Source: Chlorops oryzae (taxonomy: Eukaryota; Arthropoda; Insecta; Diptera; Chloropidae). From it: a DNA stretch of 64,000 bases. Position numbers and translations under genes: made by a program. The DNA lies in assembly GCA_020466095.1 (NCBI GenBank), contig CM035806.1, positions 114,552,950 through 114,616,949 of the forward strand, written 5' to 3'. The stretch's first letter is position 1. The number at the start of each line of letters is the position of its first letter. Positions 45,081 through 57,200 of this stretch are shown here, one piece after another. Under the pieces are notes generated by a model. It did not search any database. It saw only the letters and a list, made by a program, of their open reading frames with translations, and was not told the DNA's origin.

Positions 45081-46446
45081 ATATAAATTTTTTTTTTTAA
45101 CTATTTTTTTATATTTATTTTTCTCTTTTTTTTTATTCCTAGTTTTTGTTATAAAAATTTTTTTTCAACTGTTTGGTGTTTTTTTATATATATTTTTTTC
45201 TTCAAAACCATTCTTAATTTTTTATTTTTTTAATAAAATTTTTCAAGTTTTCTTTGTTATATTAATATAGGTCTATAATTGGCCCTTCGATTGCCCACAT
45301 TCTCCCTTTCTGTCTCGTTATACATGCAAGTTTCTGACTATTTCAATACATATTTTCCTTAACGCTTGCCTAACCGGCTGTACTTTGAACTTAAAAATAC
45401 TAAATTTAACTTAAAAATAATATATTGAACAAGACTCTGTTATGTTAATGTCCGTTTTTCGCCGTAGCCACTATGGAGTCGAGCCCTTAGTCAAAACTTC
45501 TTAACGAAACTTTGCTCTCGCTCTCTGGTTCAACAGCTTGAACTCCAGCGACAGCGACTCACTTTTCTTTGGTCGTCTTCACTTACTCGCGCGTCGCCAC
45601 TCCGCAACTTCGAGTAAATCAAAATTCTAAGCAAAACAGAAAATTGAAAGAAAAAAATATATATATTTCGTGATCTGAAATATAAATTTAACTGAACCGA
45701 AACATAAAAAAAGGGAAAAGTGAATTAAGTAAAGAGCAACGAATCATCATAGTGCGCTTAGTTTATTATATATATATATATTTAAAGAAATCGCCAAGAG
45801 GGCAAGATTTCATTTGCGTTATTTTATCCGTCAAACGCCAAGAAGACCAAACTTCTATCAACTTAAAATAAGCCTTTAAAAATGTTAAATCGCGTCGCGC
45901 AATCGACAGTTTACCCACAGCCAAAAAAAAAAGAAGCTTCCGCAAGCCGCCAGAGCGCCAACAGTTACGTTAACCCTTATTCATCTTTCTCAACTCAAAA
46001 GTTACGTAAATGTGAATGATATTTTAATTCGACAAAACTTTTATTATTATATATATATATATATATTTTTTTTTTTACATAACGTTAACATGAATATAAA
46101 AATAAAATAAACAAAACGTTACTTCGTCAATTTCCCCATCTTTCATAGAACAAGTCACCGATTCTACGTTTCTCCTTTTTCCCTATTTGGCCGTTTTGTT
46201 CCTCGTTGACCGTCTTCAGCGCTGTCATTTAACTCCAATTTTGCAAGGAATAAATTATTGTAATAACTGAAACTTACATAACATGAATATACGTTACGTT
46301 TCCATTTAATGGTTCAAACACAAAATAATTTGTGAGCATTTAAAATATTGAATAAATATAATCGTGGTAGCGCTGAACGGTCGGATAACAAAAAATATCA
46401 AAGAAAGTGTCGTGCAGTGTAACATGTATGTATCTTGTGTATCTTT
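45081..46446. other. noncoding interior of the LTR element
   Basis: Homopolymer-rich DNA with TATATATA runs near 45770 and 46050. No protein recognised. A GC-richer stretch (45470-45620) with repeated GCGAC/CTCGC words may be a leader. Confidence 0.35.
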
Positions 46447-47252
46447 GTGATTGGTGTTTGCTAGATTTTGTTCTAAACCGTCTCGGTCGTTGTTTTTGAC
46501 TCTTCGTCAAATTACAACACACTTTAAAAATCCAAAAATGTAAGAACTTCAATTTTGAATTATGCTTAAAATTACTTAAAACTAGGTTCGCTGACGCGAA
46601 CTTTGCTGCAGTCGCTGCACTCCTCCGCTACTTTCTGCTCGCTGCAATTTCTGCCGACGTCTTCTTCTCTCGCAACTTTTCCGCAATCGCTTCGGACTTG
46701 CGTTCCAATTCTTCGTTTTCTTGCTTGAATTTATTATTTGGTTTGCACTCAAATGCTCTAATTTGTTGGTGCTTGTTGTTGCCTTCTTGCATTCTTTATT
46801 CACTTAAATGCTCCAATTTAGGCGTTTTTGGCTGTTGTTGTTTGTTGCTGCATTCTTTATTTCGATCAGCACAGTGAGCTTACGATATGTGTGACATGAT
46901 CACAACAAAAGGCATTATATTTGGATTAAAGTAGTTAACGTTGATCTGAGTAACGTAATTGTAAGTATAAACAAAATTATGGTTGCATACTTTAGGGATC
47001 TAGCTTCAAACGCGACAATCTCCGTTAACTGAGCCAATCCCAAAAAATCAATATTAGTTATTATATTATGTGTAGATATGAAAGCCGTCTGGTGGTTTTT
47101 TGAACAAGCACAGTGTAATTTAAGAATTTTTGACGAGTTTAGTGACTCGGCTTAGAACAAATTTTATGACCGCTCTGGTCGGCTTATTTTGAAAGTTTTA
47201 TTAGTGCAAGTTCGTTCTGTCACGGTCACACTGTACGAAAGAAGTCTGCGTC

Positions 47253-48189
47253 TTACTCAACGGCCACACTTTCGAGTAGTCGTTCGCTTCTAGTTTGCCG
47301 TTGCGATCCCACATTCAACCCAAATGAAGTGGTCCACGGCTTCATAAACTCCGCCACTGTTGTTGTTTTACTAGTTACTTTATGGTAGCCGATTGTTAGA
47401 AATTTTTTAAATTCATGTTCAAGAATTTCTACGACTTTATGGGGTCCTAAGTATCTTGGCTTAAGCTTGAGGGATACGCCGAACTGCCTCCGCTTGATGG
47501 CTACTAACTCGTTCACTTTATACTTATTCGCTGGTTTTCTGCTTTTATTAAAGCTACGACGATTCTCCTCTTGAATGATCTGTATGTGCATCTTAACAGT
47601 TTCACGTATTTTAGCTTTTTCTGCAGCCATTTCCAGTAACAATGAATTTCTAAGCAGCTCTTGTATTTCCCACTCGGGTGTTAATCTCATATCGAGTTCA
47701 GTAAGGATTTTTAAAGTCGTCACTTTGGTACTTCGAGGTGGAGTCTAACGTAACAATTTGCTGCACTTTTCTTTCATGGCTATGGCAATGGATTGAATTC
47801 TTGTGGCGCATCTTAGTCCGCATAGGTATGGTAGTTTTATGTATGCACTCAATATGGACATTTTCCATAGGAACTCCGGTTGCAATGAGCAGATGTTGGA
47901 AACTGTTAGCCTTGCAATACTCTTTTAGGCATTGGAAATAAAAGCCGCTCCTCTGCCCGCTATTATTCTCGCTAGATTTCCAAACAGGATTGACTGCTTC
48001 TCCAGTCATTGATGACTGCTTCTGCACCTGTGTCTTTTGTGGGATACAGCCACACGAATTTGGAAAAGGGTCCACAATTGTCAATATGTCGTTGTACGCA
48101 GTTGTACGGGTTGCTTCTATAGGTCCGACATGGTCCACATGAAAAGTAGGCAATGGTTGGTCCTCCTTGCCTTTCGGATCCAAAAACAC
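47253..48189 (-). pseudogene. Ty3/Gypsy integrase remnant
   Basis: Two overlapping minus-strand frames. The upstream one (48189-47698) holds a decayed integrase core beginning PLPTFHVDHVGPIEATRT with the DHVGP motif. The downstream one (47723-47253) holds the integrase C-terminal domain: VAIKRRQFGVSLKLKPRYLGPHKVVEIL and a final FMKPW. The overlap means a frameshift near 47700. Reverse transcriptase and RNase H are not present to the right, where the BEL element begins at 48444. It is transcribed toward the LTR at 46907, but no purine tract precedes that LTR, so linkage is uncertain. Confidence 0.82.
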
Positions 48190-48443
48190 TTTTTTTATTG
48201 TCGAATTTTCCTTCTGCTAAAATGCATTCTGCACAACTCTTTTTTTTATTTGGAAATCTTATTATGTACGATTTGTATGAAAAACGATATTTCTATGAGG
48301 GCTTGGGTTTTCTAAGAGGAAAAATCACCTTTCTATGTGCGATCCGTATTATTTCATCTTCGATCAAGGAAGCCACCACAATAAATTCGTTAGTGGGATT
48401 TTATAGAAAAGTCTTTGTTTAACGTAGAAGTCATCATACTGAT

Positions 48444-49035
48444 TGTTCAAAGTTGCTGTCGCACCGAGTAAACGCCGACTATTCCACGGCGACTACATTA
48501 ATAACTCATTACTTCCCAGAAAAAAAGGAGCGAACTCAGTTATTCCAGGCGTGGAGCAACAGCGACTAACACTAACGAAACAGGCTGCGATTCGATCGAC
48601 ACGTTTGCGACCCGACTCCCGGAAAATCAACTCAAATAAAACAAAAAAACCCAAACACAAAAAAAAATATTTCAAAAAAAGGAAAAACAAATTATTAAAT
48701 TAAAAGAAAAAGAATCCGTCAATATTCTCCAAAAACTAAGTACGGCAAGAAGCCGAAGTGATTGAATTTTCTCTATATTAGCTTATAAGTGCATTTTGTT
48801 TTTTATCTTTTTATTATAACGGCAAGAAGCCCAAATTTCTTTGTTCGCCCTCAATACCTAAACGCGAAGACGCGCCGCGTAATTACTATAATCCATCACA
48901 TCCCCCGATCATCGCGCTTCCGTCATCCCATCTCATCGGAGTGAAACACAACGTTCCCACCGTCTTCCGAAGAGCTCAAGGTACGTGCCGCTTTTTTTCT
49001 TATCTCTGCCTTCCTCGACGAGGGAGAATTTTACA
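48444..49035 (+). repeat. BEL 5' LTR
   Basis: Shares long blocks with 56598-57200 (CCGACTATTCCACGGCGA, TTACTTCCCAGAAAAAA, CTCATCGGAGTG, TCAAGGTACGTGCC). Followed after two bases by TGGCGATCCCATGCC, the likely primer-binding region. Confidence 0.85.
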
Positions 49036-50287
49036 TTTGGCGATCCCATGCCAGGAGTCTGGAGTCAGACTCTGGTGGACCCTTTTTTAGAAGTAGGGTT
49101 GGGAAAAATCAGTCCACGCCGGCCACGTGCAGGGGAATTGGAGCGCCCATCAGGTGTCATTCCCGCACTACAAAACCACAATTGCATTATCACGCGCCAA
49201 GCTGGTGGACTGACCTTTTCCCCCTCCCTCTTCTAAGCTAGCATTCGCGCGTACCTGAATTCCAGTTCGAAGAACAAAAAGAGCAACCAAAAAGAACAAA
49301 TTTGGCTGCGAACATTGAGCAACAACAGCAACAAGCGACCGGCGCCAAGCCGTCTGTTTGTCGGTGCTTCGTTTCGTCGCTGAGTCTAGCAGACAGCAAG
49401 TCACTCGATCAGTGTGCCGTAGTTGTTGTTGTTGGCTGTTGCATTGGTTGCTTTGACTAAGGCAAGTCGTGCATAGTCATTTCATACATACACGGACGTA
49501 CATACTTACGTGTTCGCTGGACGCAATAAAGGGTTAATTGCGTTGAGCATCGAAGAGACAAACAAGCGACGAGACATACATACCTTACACTGGCGCGAAG
49601 TCAGCTTGTTTTGGTCGATTCTAGTGGCGCTTATTTCTGCCGTTGACGAAGATACGCTATTCCCGTTGCGTTTTACCTTTAATAACCATTTGCTACTTGT
49701 GTTTTAATTCAATTGGGGTTGCAGGTGAGGTGTTGCGAATAAAGGAAGTCTTGCTTTATTCCGATACGCTACGACCGGCATTGGTCGTTCTTATTGTGGT
49801 TTGTGCGACTTAATTTTTATTTATAATTTCTTTCAAAGGCTTACATTGAAAACGACAAATATTTCTCTAACCTTTTTCGCTAGAACGCTACAACCAGCAC
49901 CGGTCGCAGCGGTGTCCCTGCTGATTATTTTTCTCCCCGTTTGGTTTATAGAGTTCAATTGGAGTCGAAAATTATTGATAAACCGGTCCCTGCAAATACG
50001 CTACACACAGCAGTCGCCTTATTCACGCCGATCAAAATTGTAAATACTCCAATATTCACTGAGCCTTATAGAAATTATTGGAGGCGCTACAACCGGCATT
50101 GGTTGCCACTATCCATCGAAAATACAAAGGTAAGGGATTTTAGGAAATTTATATCGCAACGCAGCAATATTGAATATTCGCTGCCACGGTTGCATATTGA
50201 ACAATAAATAAATAAAAATAACCCTGTGTGGTCAGGCGATTTCCCAGCCACATTTTCTCCTCTTTGCGTTGAATTCATTCCGTTATA
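49036..50287 (+). other. BEL leader with repeated GCTACRACCRGCA motifs
   Basis: Long untranslated leader between primer site and gag. The motif CGCTACGACCGGCATTGGTC occurs with variants near 49768, 49889 and 50093, each able to form a small ACCGGCATTGGT hairpin. A second copy of the leader core (49480-49890) occurs at 63059-63474. Possible packaging or translation-control RNA; function inferred only. Confidence 0.55.
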
Positions 50288-51669
50288 ATGGCGCCTCCCA
50301 GTCAGATGGAAGCTGCCGAAGATCTAGTGCAAGTATGCAAGGATTTATCCAACGGTGATGCGGCGAATCAAACTGAATCTCTGCTGTCCTTCAAGATAGA
50401 AGAAATCGATACTTATTGGCGGACTGACAAGAATGCCTTCTAAGTGGCTCGAACAGCGAAAGGAGCGAATGCCGAAGCGTAGCCAAAGCGTATGCAACGC
50501 TCCAGTCTACCCTAACGCACTGTCGGAATACGTACCTCCAGGCCAAGGCACATCTACATAAAATGATTAAGCTAATGAGCATCGAGCCGCTGCCACTATC
50601 CAGTACCCATGCGCCGCACCAAATCGATCTACAGGAACCAGATGACTATATAAGGTTGCCCCCGTGTGATGTCATGACCTTTTCCGGTGGATACAACGAA
50701 TGGCCAACGTTCCGCGACATGTTCACTGCTGTGTACGTGAATAATCAACGATGTCCACCAGTACAAAAATTATTCCATCTCCGAAATAAGGCAAAAGGCC
50801 CCGCCGGTGCAATTGTGCAAGGATACCCGCTCGTTGGAACCAATTTTACGCCGGCGTGGAAGGCCCTCAAGGCGCGCTACGAAAACAAGCGCCTCTTAAT
50901 CGACCATCAGCTGAAAACACTGTTTGATCTGCCAGCAATTGAAGAAGAAACTAGTGAAGGAATTCTGAAGATCCAAAACACCATCAACATTGCATTGCGA
51001 TGATGAAGAGTCAAGGTCAAGAGTCATGCTAAAACGCATCCCGGGGCGCACGGGATCCCGTGGTAACATGTTATGTTAAGTTAATGGCGTGAATACAGCT
51101 ATAACCACAATAGCCGCAACACGCCATGCTTGGTATAGGTCATATGCTCAAACCTTTCACGCCGCACTATGACGACGCTACCAAATTGTGACTCCATACT
51201 CAGTCGGTCTGTTTTGGCAGTCAGTTGGCTAGGGTCCGCGGGGTTGCCAAGCTCGTAAATCATAATGATAACCCTTGCGGGAACCCATTGGGAGCAGTCA
51301 CTTTCGACACATCAAGAGCTTCCAATATGGGAGCAAATGAACAAGTTTTTCAGCAACCGTTTCGAAGTCGGTAAACGCCTCGCCAGCTGCACCAAAGTTA
51401 AGGCTCCCGTTCTCACTTCTAGCCCCGTGACTCCTTTGGCGAACGTGTTCCATACCGACGGAAAGTATAAGGTTTCGTGCGCATTATGCATCGACTGCGA
51501 CAATGTGACATGTTCCTGGGACTGTCGGTCGACGACCGAATCCAATTCATCGCGAAATATAACATGTCTCAACTGCCTTGCTGCCAATCACTTGAAAGCC
51601 CATTGCCCCAGCACATTCCGCTGCGCGAAATGCAAGAAGCTACACTACACACTGCTTCATTTTGATAAC
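50288..51669 (+). pseudogene. BEL gag polyprotein, decayed
   Basis: Begins at ATG 50288 (MAPPSQMEAAEDL), but stops and a frame change occur before 50563. From 50563 to 51001 the capsid-type DUF1759 domain is well preserved (LPPCDVMTFSGGYNEWPTF, KAKGPAGAIVQGYP). Around 51001-51260 the expected sequence is replaced by about 250 bp of unrelated or scrambled DNA. The frame from 51265 to 51669 ends with the CCHC knuckle CLNCLAANHLKAHC and a second CAKCKKLHYTLLHF. Gag would assemble the particle and bind RNA. Not functional. Confidence 0.85.
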
Positions 51670-51777
51670 TGAAGCTCAGCCCAGAATACTTCGGTTTCAT
51701 CTTTTCCGTCTAACCAGGTGTCCGGCCAATAGACGACGATCCAATCCGTACAGGCTTCCGCACAACAGACGAAGACG

Positions 51778-54700
51778 ATGACCACTGTGGCAGCTGACAG
51801 TGGTGCTACTTCTAACACACACGCGCATGTGGCCACCAGCCAACATCAAGTGCTATTGCCGACGGCTCTAGCCCATATTGTACATCAAGGAGAACGATTT
51901 CTGGTCCGGGCAATCTTGGATCAGGGCTCACACCGAACATTCATAACGGAACGGATTCAACTCGAACTAGATTTGCATGCATATGCGATGACTTGTAATT
52001 TATCCGGCATGGGCGGGCAGCAAACCCAAATCGCAAAGAGAGAGTGCTTACTCACGCTGGCATCGCCCCGCTCTGACTTCAATGAAAACATCAATGCCAT
52101 CGTGCTGCCGAAACTAACAATTTGGCTACCGTCATCGAAAATATCGAATATCAATTTGAAGGATGTAGGGTCGCTCGATTTAGCCGATCTAATGTTCTTG
52201 TCACGCAACCGTGTCGATATAATCATTGGATCTGATCTTTTGCCAAAGGTCGTATTGGCCGGCATACGCCTTAATATTAGTGGAAGTCTGCTTGCAAAAA
52301 ACTCAGTTTTCGGCTGGTACTTAAGTGGACCCATCGCCTATGAAACTGTCTGCACCTTTACCGCCATCGTCTCCGCCGGAGATCACCATGAACGGCTCCA
52401 TGAGCTGTTAAAATCCTTTTAGGAACAGAAAGAAGTTCCCAACCATCTCCAGCCTCCGCCGGAGGATGCGTACTGTGAAGAGCTATATGCTCAGACGACA
52501 TATCGCCACGAAACTGGTGGCTATGTCGTGCGTCTGCCTTTTAAAAGGGAATTTTCCAAATCCACTGTACGTCTAGGTGCCTCTCGATTTGGAGCGCTGA
52601 CACAGTACTGGAACTTGGAGCAACGGCTCGCACGTCAGCCGCTCATGCGTGACACGTACAACGCCGTGTTGCTCGAATATCTCAAGTACGGGCACATGGA
52701 GAGATGCTCCGCATCCGAAATTTTTAAAGACAGTCACTTCTTCTCATTTTATCTTCCACATCATGCAGTGCTGAAGCCTGACAGTACGACAACCAAGGTG
52801 CGGGTCGTCTTCAACGCATCGCAAAGAACAACGTCCACGTTATCTTTAAATGACGTCCTCCATACCGGACCGGGGCTGCAAATAGATTTGGTCATTTTAT
52901 TGTTCAATTGGCGCACTTATCGCTTAGTTTTCAATGGCGACATTGAGAAGATGTACCGTCAAATTATGGTCCACGAGGACGATCCACCGTTCCAGCGTAT
53001 CGTATTTTGAGAAACGATCGATGCCCCCGTTCGAGTCTACGAGTTGAAAACGGTAACGTTCGGCCTGAATTGTACGCCTTTTTTAGCAATACGGACGCTC
53101 CATCAGCTAGCTATTGACGATGAACGCCAGGCCCCGCGAGCTGCCGTGATATTACGGCAAGAAACCTACGTCGACGACGTACTGGCTGGAGGACACTCAC
53201 TGGAGGAGGCCTGCGACGCAAAATCGCAACTTATCCGCACGCTCAGTTCCGCAGGATTTCCGCTGCGGAAAATGACGGCCAATCAATCGAAATTGCTTGA
53301 AGATGTCGAGCCTTCACATCTCTTGGACGCAGAGTTCTTAAAACTTAAATCTGCGAGTGACGCAAAAATGTAAGGCATCCGTTGGAACGCAATAATCGAT
53401 TGCTTTTCTTACAAACTAAGTGCTCAATCCGCCACCGCATCTACTACCAAGAGGCAAATTCTATCAGATATCGCGAAACTCTTTGATCCGGCAGGATGGC
53501 TCACTCCAATCATCATTCGAGCTAAGGTCCTGATGCAGCAATTGTGGTTGGAGGGCACTGCGTGGGATGAACGAGTCACCAATGAAGCGCTAGAACGTTG
53601 GTAGGAATTTGTGTCGGATTTGACATTCATTGAACAGATACAGATCCCGCGATGGCTGCAATATGAACCTGAATCGGATGTCCAGCTCCACGGATTTTGC
53701 GACGCATCAGAACGAGCATACTGTGCCGCCATCTATGTGCAAGTGGAACATCGCGGCTGCATCTACGTTCACTTGCTCACTTCCAAGTCGAAGGTGGCTT
53801 CGCTTCAAACAGTCAGTCTCCCACGGCTCGAATTGTGCGCCGCCGTGCAACTGTCTAAATTGATATAAAAAATTTCACTGGTCAACTGCGCATCCATCAA
53901 CATGAAACCTTTCTATGGACGGACAGTTCCATCGTGATCGCATGGCTGAAACGACCGGCAGACGCGTGGAAAACGTATGTAGCTAATCGAATATCGCAAA
54001 TTTTTACCAATGTTGGAAATTCACCATGGCGCCACGTACGATCAAAGGACAATCCGGCCGACTTGGGGACACGAGGAGCATTGGCTCAAGAGTTACATGG
54101 ACATTTGCTTTGGTGGAAGGGACCACCATGGCTATCGGGTGCGGCAGATGAATGGCCGCAAAGTGAAGCACCAGCGGCCCAGATCATCGAAGAACGCAAA
54201 ACGACTGTGTTTACCATCACCGTCGAGACAGACAATCTGCTAGCGCAATTTTCCTCATACGATAGAGCACTACAAGTAACCGGTTATATGTAACGATTTT
54301 GCAGGCAAGCACGCAAAGAGCAGGCGCCAAGTCCAACAACACTCAACCTCTCACAAGACGAAATGCATCTAGCACGCAACCGGCACATCTTAATGTCGCA
54401 AACGGGGCACTATCCACTCGAATATCTAGAACTGAGTGATGGTAAACCGATCGGTAAGAAGAGCGAACTATTGACGTTGAATCCCATGCTGGATGACGAT
54501 GGACTCTTGCAAGTGAACGGTCGACTAATCAACGCCGATCTAACTGCAGATGAAAAACATCCCATCATTTTGCCGGCCGCGTCACGATTCTGTCGCTTGT
54601 AGCTGGACTTCATGCATAAAATGCTTCTGCATGGCGGTGCTCAACTCATGTATCGCATGGTACGCCACCAGTTCTACGTCCCGTGTCTGAAACGAAAGAT

Positions 54701-55721
54701 TAGGAGCTGCATCAGCCGCTGTCACACTTGCACGATCCACAAACAACGCTCGAGAACCCAGATGATGGCCGCACTGCCCGCAGAAAGAGCCATTTTATCG
54801 CTTCCGTTTACCCACACTGGAGTCGATTTCGCTGGTCCGTTCGACATCAAAAGCTCCGCCGTCCGAACAGCTCCATTCCTTAAAGGATACGTCTGCGTTT
54901 TTGTGTGCTTCGCCACCAAGGCTAGTCACTTGGAACTTTGTTCAGAAATATCCACAGCGGCTTTCCGAGCCGCTTTCGATCGCTTTGTCGGATAACGTGG
55001 ATTGCCTAGACGGATTTTCTCGGACAACGGTCGCAATTTCATCGGTGCAAAAAATGATTTGGATGCTGAGTTCGCACAATTTCTCTCCAGGGGCGCGGAT
55101 GATCTTCAGCAAAAAAACTCCATCCAAGGCTTTGAATGGCATTTAATTCCCCCTCACGCACCTCATATGGGTGAGTTGTGGTAGGCCGCAGTTAAGAGTT
55201 TTAAAACGCATTTTGTAAAGGTCGCCGGCCCACTTAAATTCTCGTTTGAAGAGTTCACCACGCTATTGGCACGCATAGAAGGAGTCCTCAACTCACGCCC
55301 GCTCACCCCGATGTCTGAAGATCCGGACGATTTGTTGGCATTGACACCGGGGCATTTTCTGCGAGGAGCCCCGCTCACAGCGTGGCCCGAAGAATCACAA
55401 GCCGAATTGCCACTCAGCGCACGATGGGAACGGGCGAAGATTTTTTATCACCGCTTCGCTTAACGATGGAAAATGGAATATCTCCTTAACCTGCATAAAA
55501 GAGATAAATGGAAAGTACCACAGCCCAATTTTAAGATCGGAGATTTGGTTGTCATAATGGACAGTCAGCTACCTTTATTCGAGTAGCGAAAGGGAAGAAT
55601 TGTCGAAATACATCCCGGAGACGACGGTCTCGTGCGCATTGTCGACGTAAAAACACAATTTGGCAACATGACTTGGCCAGTTACCAAACTTTCCCTGTTG
55701 CGGGTCGAATTACCTGAATAA
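51778..55721 (+). pseudogene. BEL pol polyprotein, many in-frame stops
   Basis: Order: aspartic protease A17 (about 51870-52330, ILDQGS), reverse transcriptase (about 52528-53370, catalytic YVDDVLAGG at about 53167), RNase H (about 53690-54080, GFCDASERAYCAA and a WRHVRSKDNPADLGTRG end), integrase zinc-binding (about 54610-54760) and core (about 54820-55330: GVDFAGPF, SDNGRNFIGA, LNSRPLTP), and a C-terminal domain to 55721. About eleven stops interrupt it (for example 52420, 53008, 53371, 53866, 54291, 54600, 54993, 55182, 55461, 55585) but only one frameshift, at about 53870-53930. Clearly dead, yet remarkably poor in indels. Confidence 0.9.
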
Positions 55722-55826
55722 TTATGACTAGCTCCTCCCCATTCGCAACACCTCCCCCTCCCTCTTTCTTCCATGTCTAACATATATTTTTTCATTTACA
55801 TCTTGTGTACCTTTCACCCAGCCAAC

Positions 55827-56512
55827 ATGAATCCGTGCCCGGTCTGCCCGATCTGCCCGGTCGGCGCCCGCCGGCATCATCTTGAAGACTGCGGCCGTTT
55901 TCGGGGTTTACCCGCCGAGCTGCGCTTGCTGACGGTGCAAGTGCATAAGTGCTGCCTGTCATGCATGGCGCCGACGCACCTGGTGAGGGATTGTTGGTGG
56001 CCGCGACGGTGCAAGCAATACGGAGAAGACCACCACCCGCTGCTTTATCAGCTGCAATATCGGCCCCGACCGTTGAGTGTCGGTCCGTGGCGCCCTCAAA
56101 CGGAGCCGCCGGAGCTCATTCCAATGCCCGCTCGCCGAAGCCGGCCACGTCGGCGTCAAGGACGGCCACACAACACGATTCCTCGCCTCGACGTCGATCT
56201 GCCCCACGCCAGCACGGCCCGTTGCCTCGCCGCCGCCAGTACCGACCACGTAGCCGGACCTCCTGCTAACCGGGGGCCCGCCGTACAGATCAGCCGCCGA
56301 CACGACCGAGCATTCAAGCGGGGACTTCCCGGGTCACCGGTAGAAATAGCCCGCCGCTGCCACGAGATCGCCACCGTCCGCGCAGCATACCCCGTCGGAA
56401 TTGCCGGATTCGCTTCGCTCTGTCGTCCTCTCGGGGATCCAATGAAGCGTTATCTTCCCCGGCGAGCCGAGACCGCTATCAACCCCCCGAGGCAGAACGG
56501 GCCATTATAAGG
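55827..56512 (+). CDS. extra zinc-knuckle ORF between BEL pol and 3' LTR
   Basis: A 227-codon open frame from ATG 55827 (upstream in-frame codons exist from 55773) with no stop, in contrast to pol. It is strongly GC-rich. The N-terminal part has CPVCPICP, HHLEDC, a perfect CCHC knuckle CLSCMAPTHLVRDC and a following RCKQYGEDHHPLL in which one knuckle Cys is Tyr. The rest is Arg/Pro-rich and basic (RRSRPRRRQGRPH). The layout mirrors BEL gag zinc-knuckle regions, not an envelope protein: no signal peptide or membrane segment is seen. It might be a captured gag-like domain, a nucleic-acid-binding accessory protein, or a frame kept open by composition; long antisense frames exist too. Confidence 0.5.
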
Positions 56513-56597
56513 GAGGCGATACGAGAAGTGCGGGAGTTCCTGCGCAGCCGCGAGAAGTTAGCAGGAAAAATTGTTGCGTAGCGCAAGAGGGACAGTA

Positions 56598-57200
56598 TGT
56601 TCAAAACTGCTGTCCCGCCACGTAAACCCCGACTATTCCACGGCGAATACATTAATTACTCATTACTTCCCAGAAAAAAGGAGCGAACTCGGTTATTCCA
56701 GGCGTGGAGCGACAGCGATTAGCACTCGCTGAATATCGTCAATCCGAACAACACGTCTTTTTGCGAAACCGGCTCCCGTGCAACCAACGCGAACAAACCC
56801 AAAAACAAAAAAAAAAACAAAAAAAAATGCATTAAACTAAAAGACAAAAAAAAAAACAGTGAATTTCACGAGAACTATACGTGCGGCAAGAAGCCAAATT
56901 AATTGAATTTTTTTTTTACATAGACCTAAGTTTCGGAGTGAATTTTTCTTTTCATATACAATGTTTATAACGGCAAGAAGCTAAGTTTCTTTTTTTTTCG
57001 TTCGTCCTCAAACTCTAATCGCGAAGACTCGCCGCGTTAACTGCAGCTCGTCCACCAACAACCACATCAGCTGATCTTCGAGCTTCCGGCATCCCAGCTC
57101 ATCGGAGTGGAATACCACGATCACCGGCTTCCGACGACCTCAAGGTACGTGCCCCCTTTTTCCTTATATTTGAATTTCCTCGACAAGGGCGAATTGTACA
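56598..57200 (+). repeat. BEL 3' LTR
   Basis: 603 bp, TGTTCAAAAC...TTGTACA. Similar to the 5' LTR throughout but with substitutions and poly-A length differences. It is preceded by A/G-rich GCGCAAGAGGGACAGTA. Confidence 0.85.

Larger units (their letters stand above)
42789..46907 (-). mobile_element. degenerate LTR element bounded by two diverged LTRs
   Basis: Direct repeats at about 42789-43237 and 46447-46907 share CCGTCTCGGTCGTTGTTTTT, GTTCGCTGACGCGAA-type words and the end GTGTGACATGATCACAACA. They read TG...CA on either strand. Just right of the left copy the minus strand has AAAAAAAACGGGGGGACGAA followed by TGTTGTG, a purine tract that makes the left copy the 3' LTR and the element minus-oriented. 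The interior lacks pol; it holds an unassigned frame at 43416-43739 and a DINE. A short internally deleted element, or two solo LTRs around unrelated DNA. Confidence 0.6.
48444..57200 (+). mobile_element. full-length but inactivated BEL/Pao retrotransposon
   Basis: Direct LTRs at 48444-49035 and 56598-57200 (TGTTC...ACA) with leader, gag, pol in one frame family (protease, RT, RNase H, integrase) and an additional ORF between pol and the 3' LTR. The LTRs differ at many positions, indicating age. If the LTR start is placed 4 bases further left, ATAC (48436-48439 and 57201-57204) would be the target duplication; this is uncertain. Total about 8.76 kb. Confidence 0.9.

Noticed and set aside
42789..46907. 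Calling this a complete LTR retrotransposon with the integrase at 47253-48189
   Set aside because: The integrase lies outside the LTR pair and no purine tract precedes the right LTR, so the link is unproven.
51778..55721. Programmed stop-codon readthrough in BEL pol
   Set aside because: About eleven stops of all three types without a common context, plus scrambled gag and a frameshift, point to decay.
55959..56374. Antisense open frames opposite the BEL 3' ORF
   Set aside because: GC-rich DNA keeps several frames open; the antisense peptides show no motif, whereas the sense frame has zinc knuckles.
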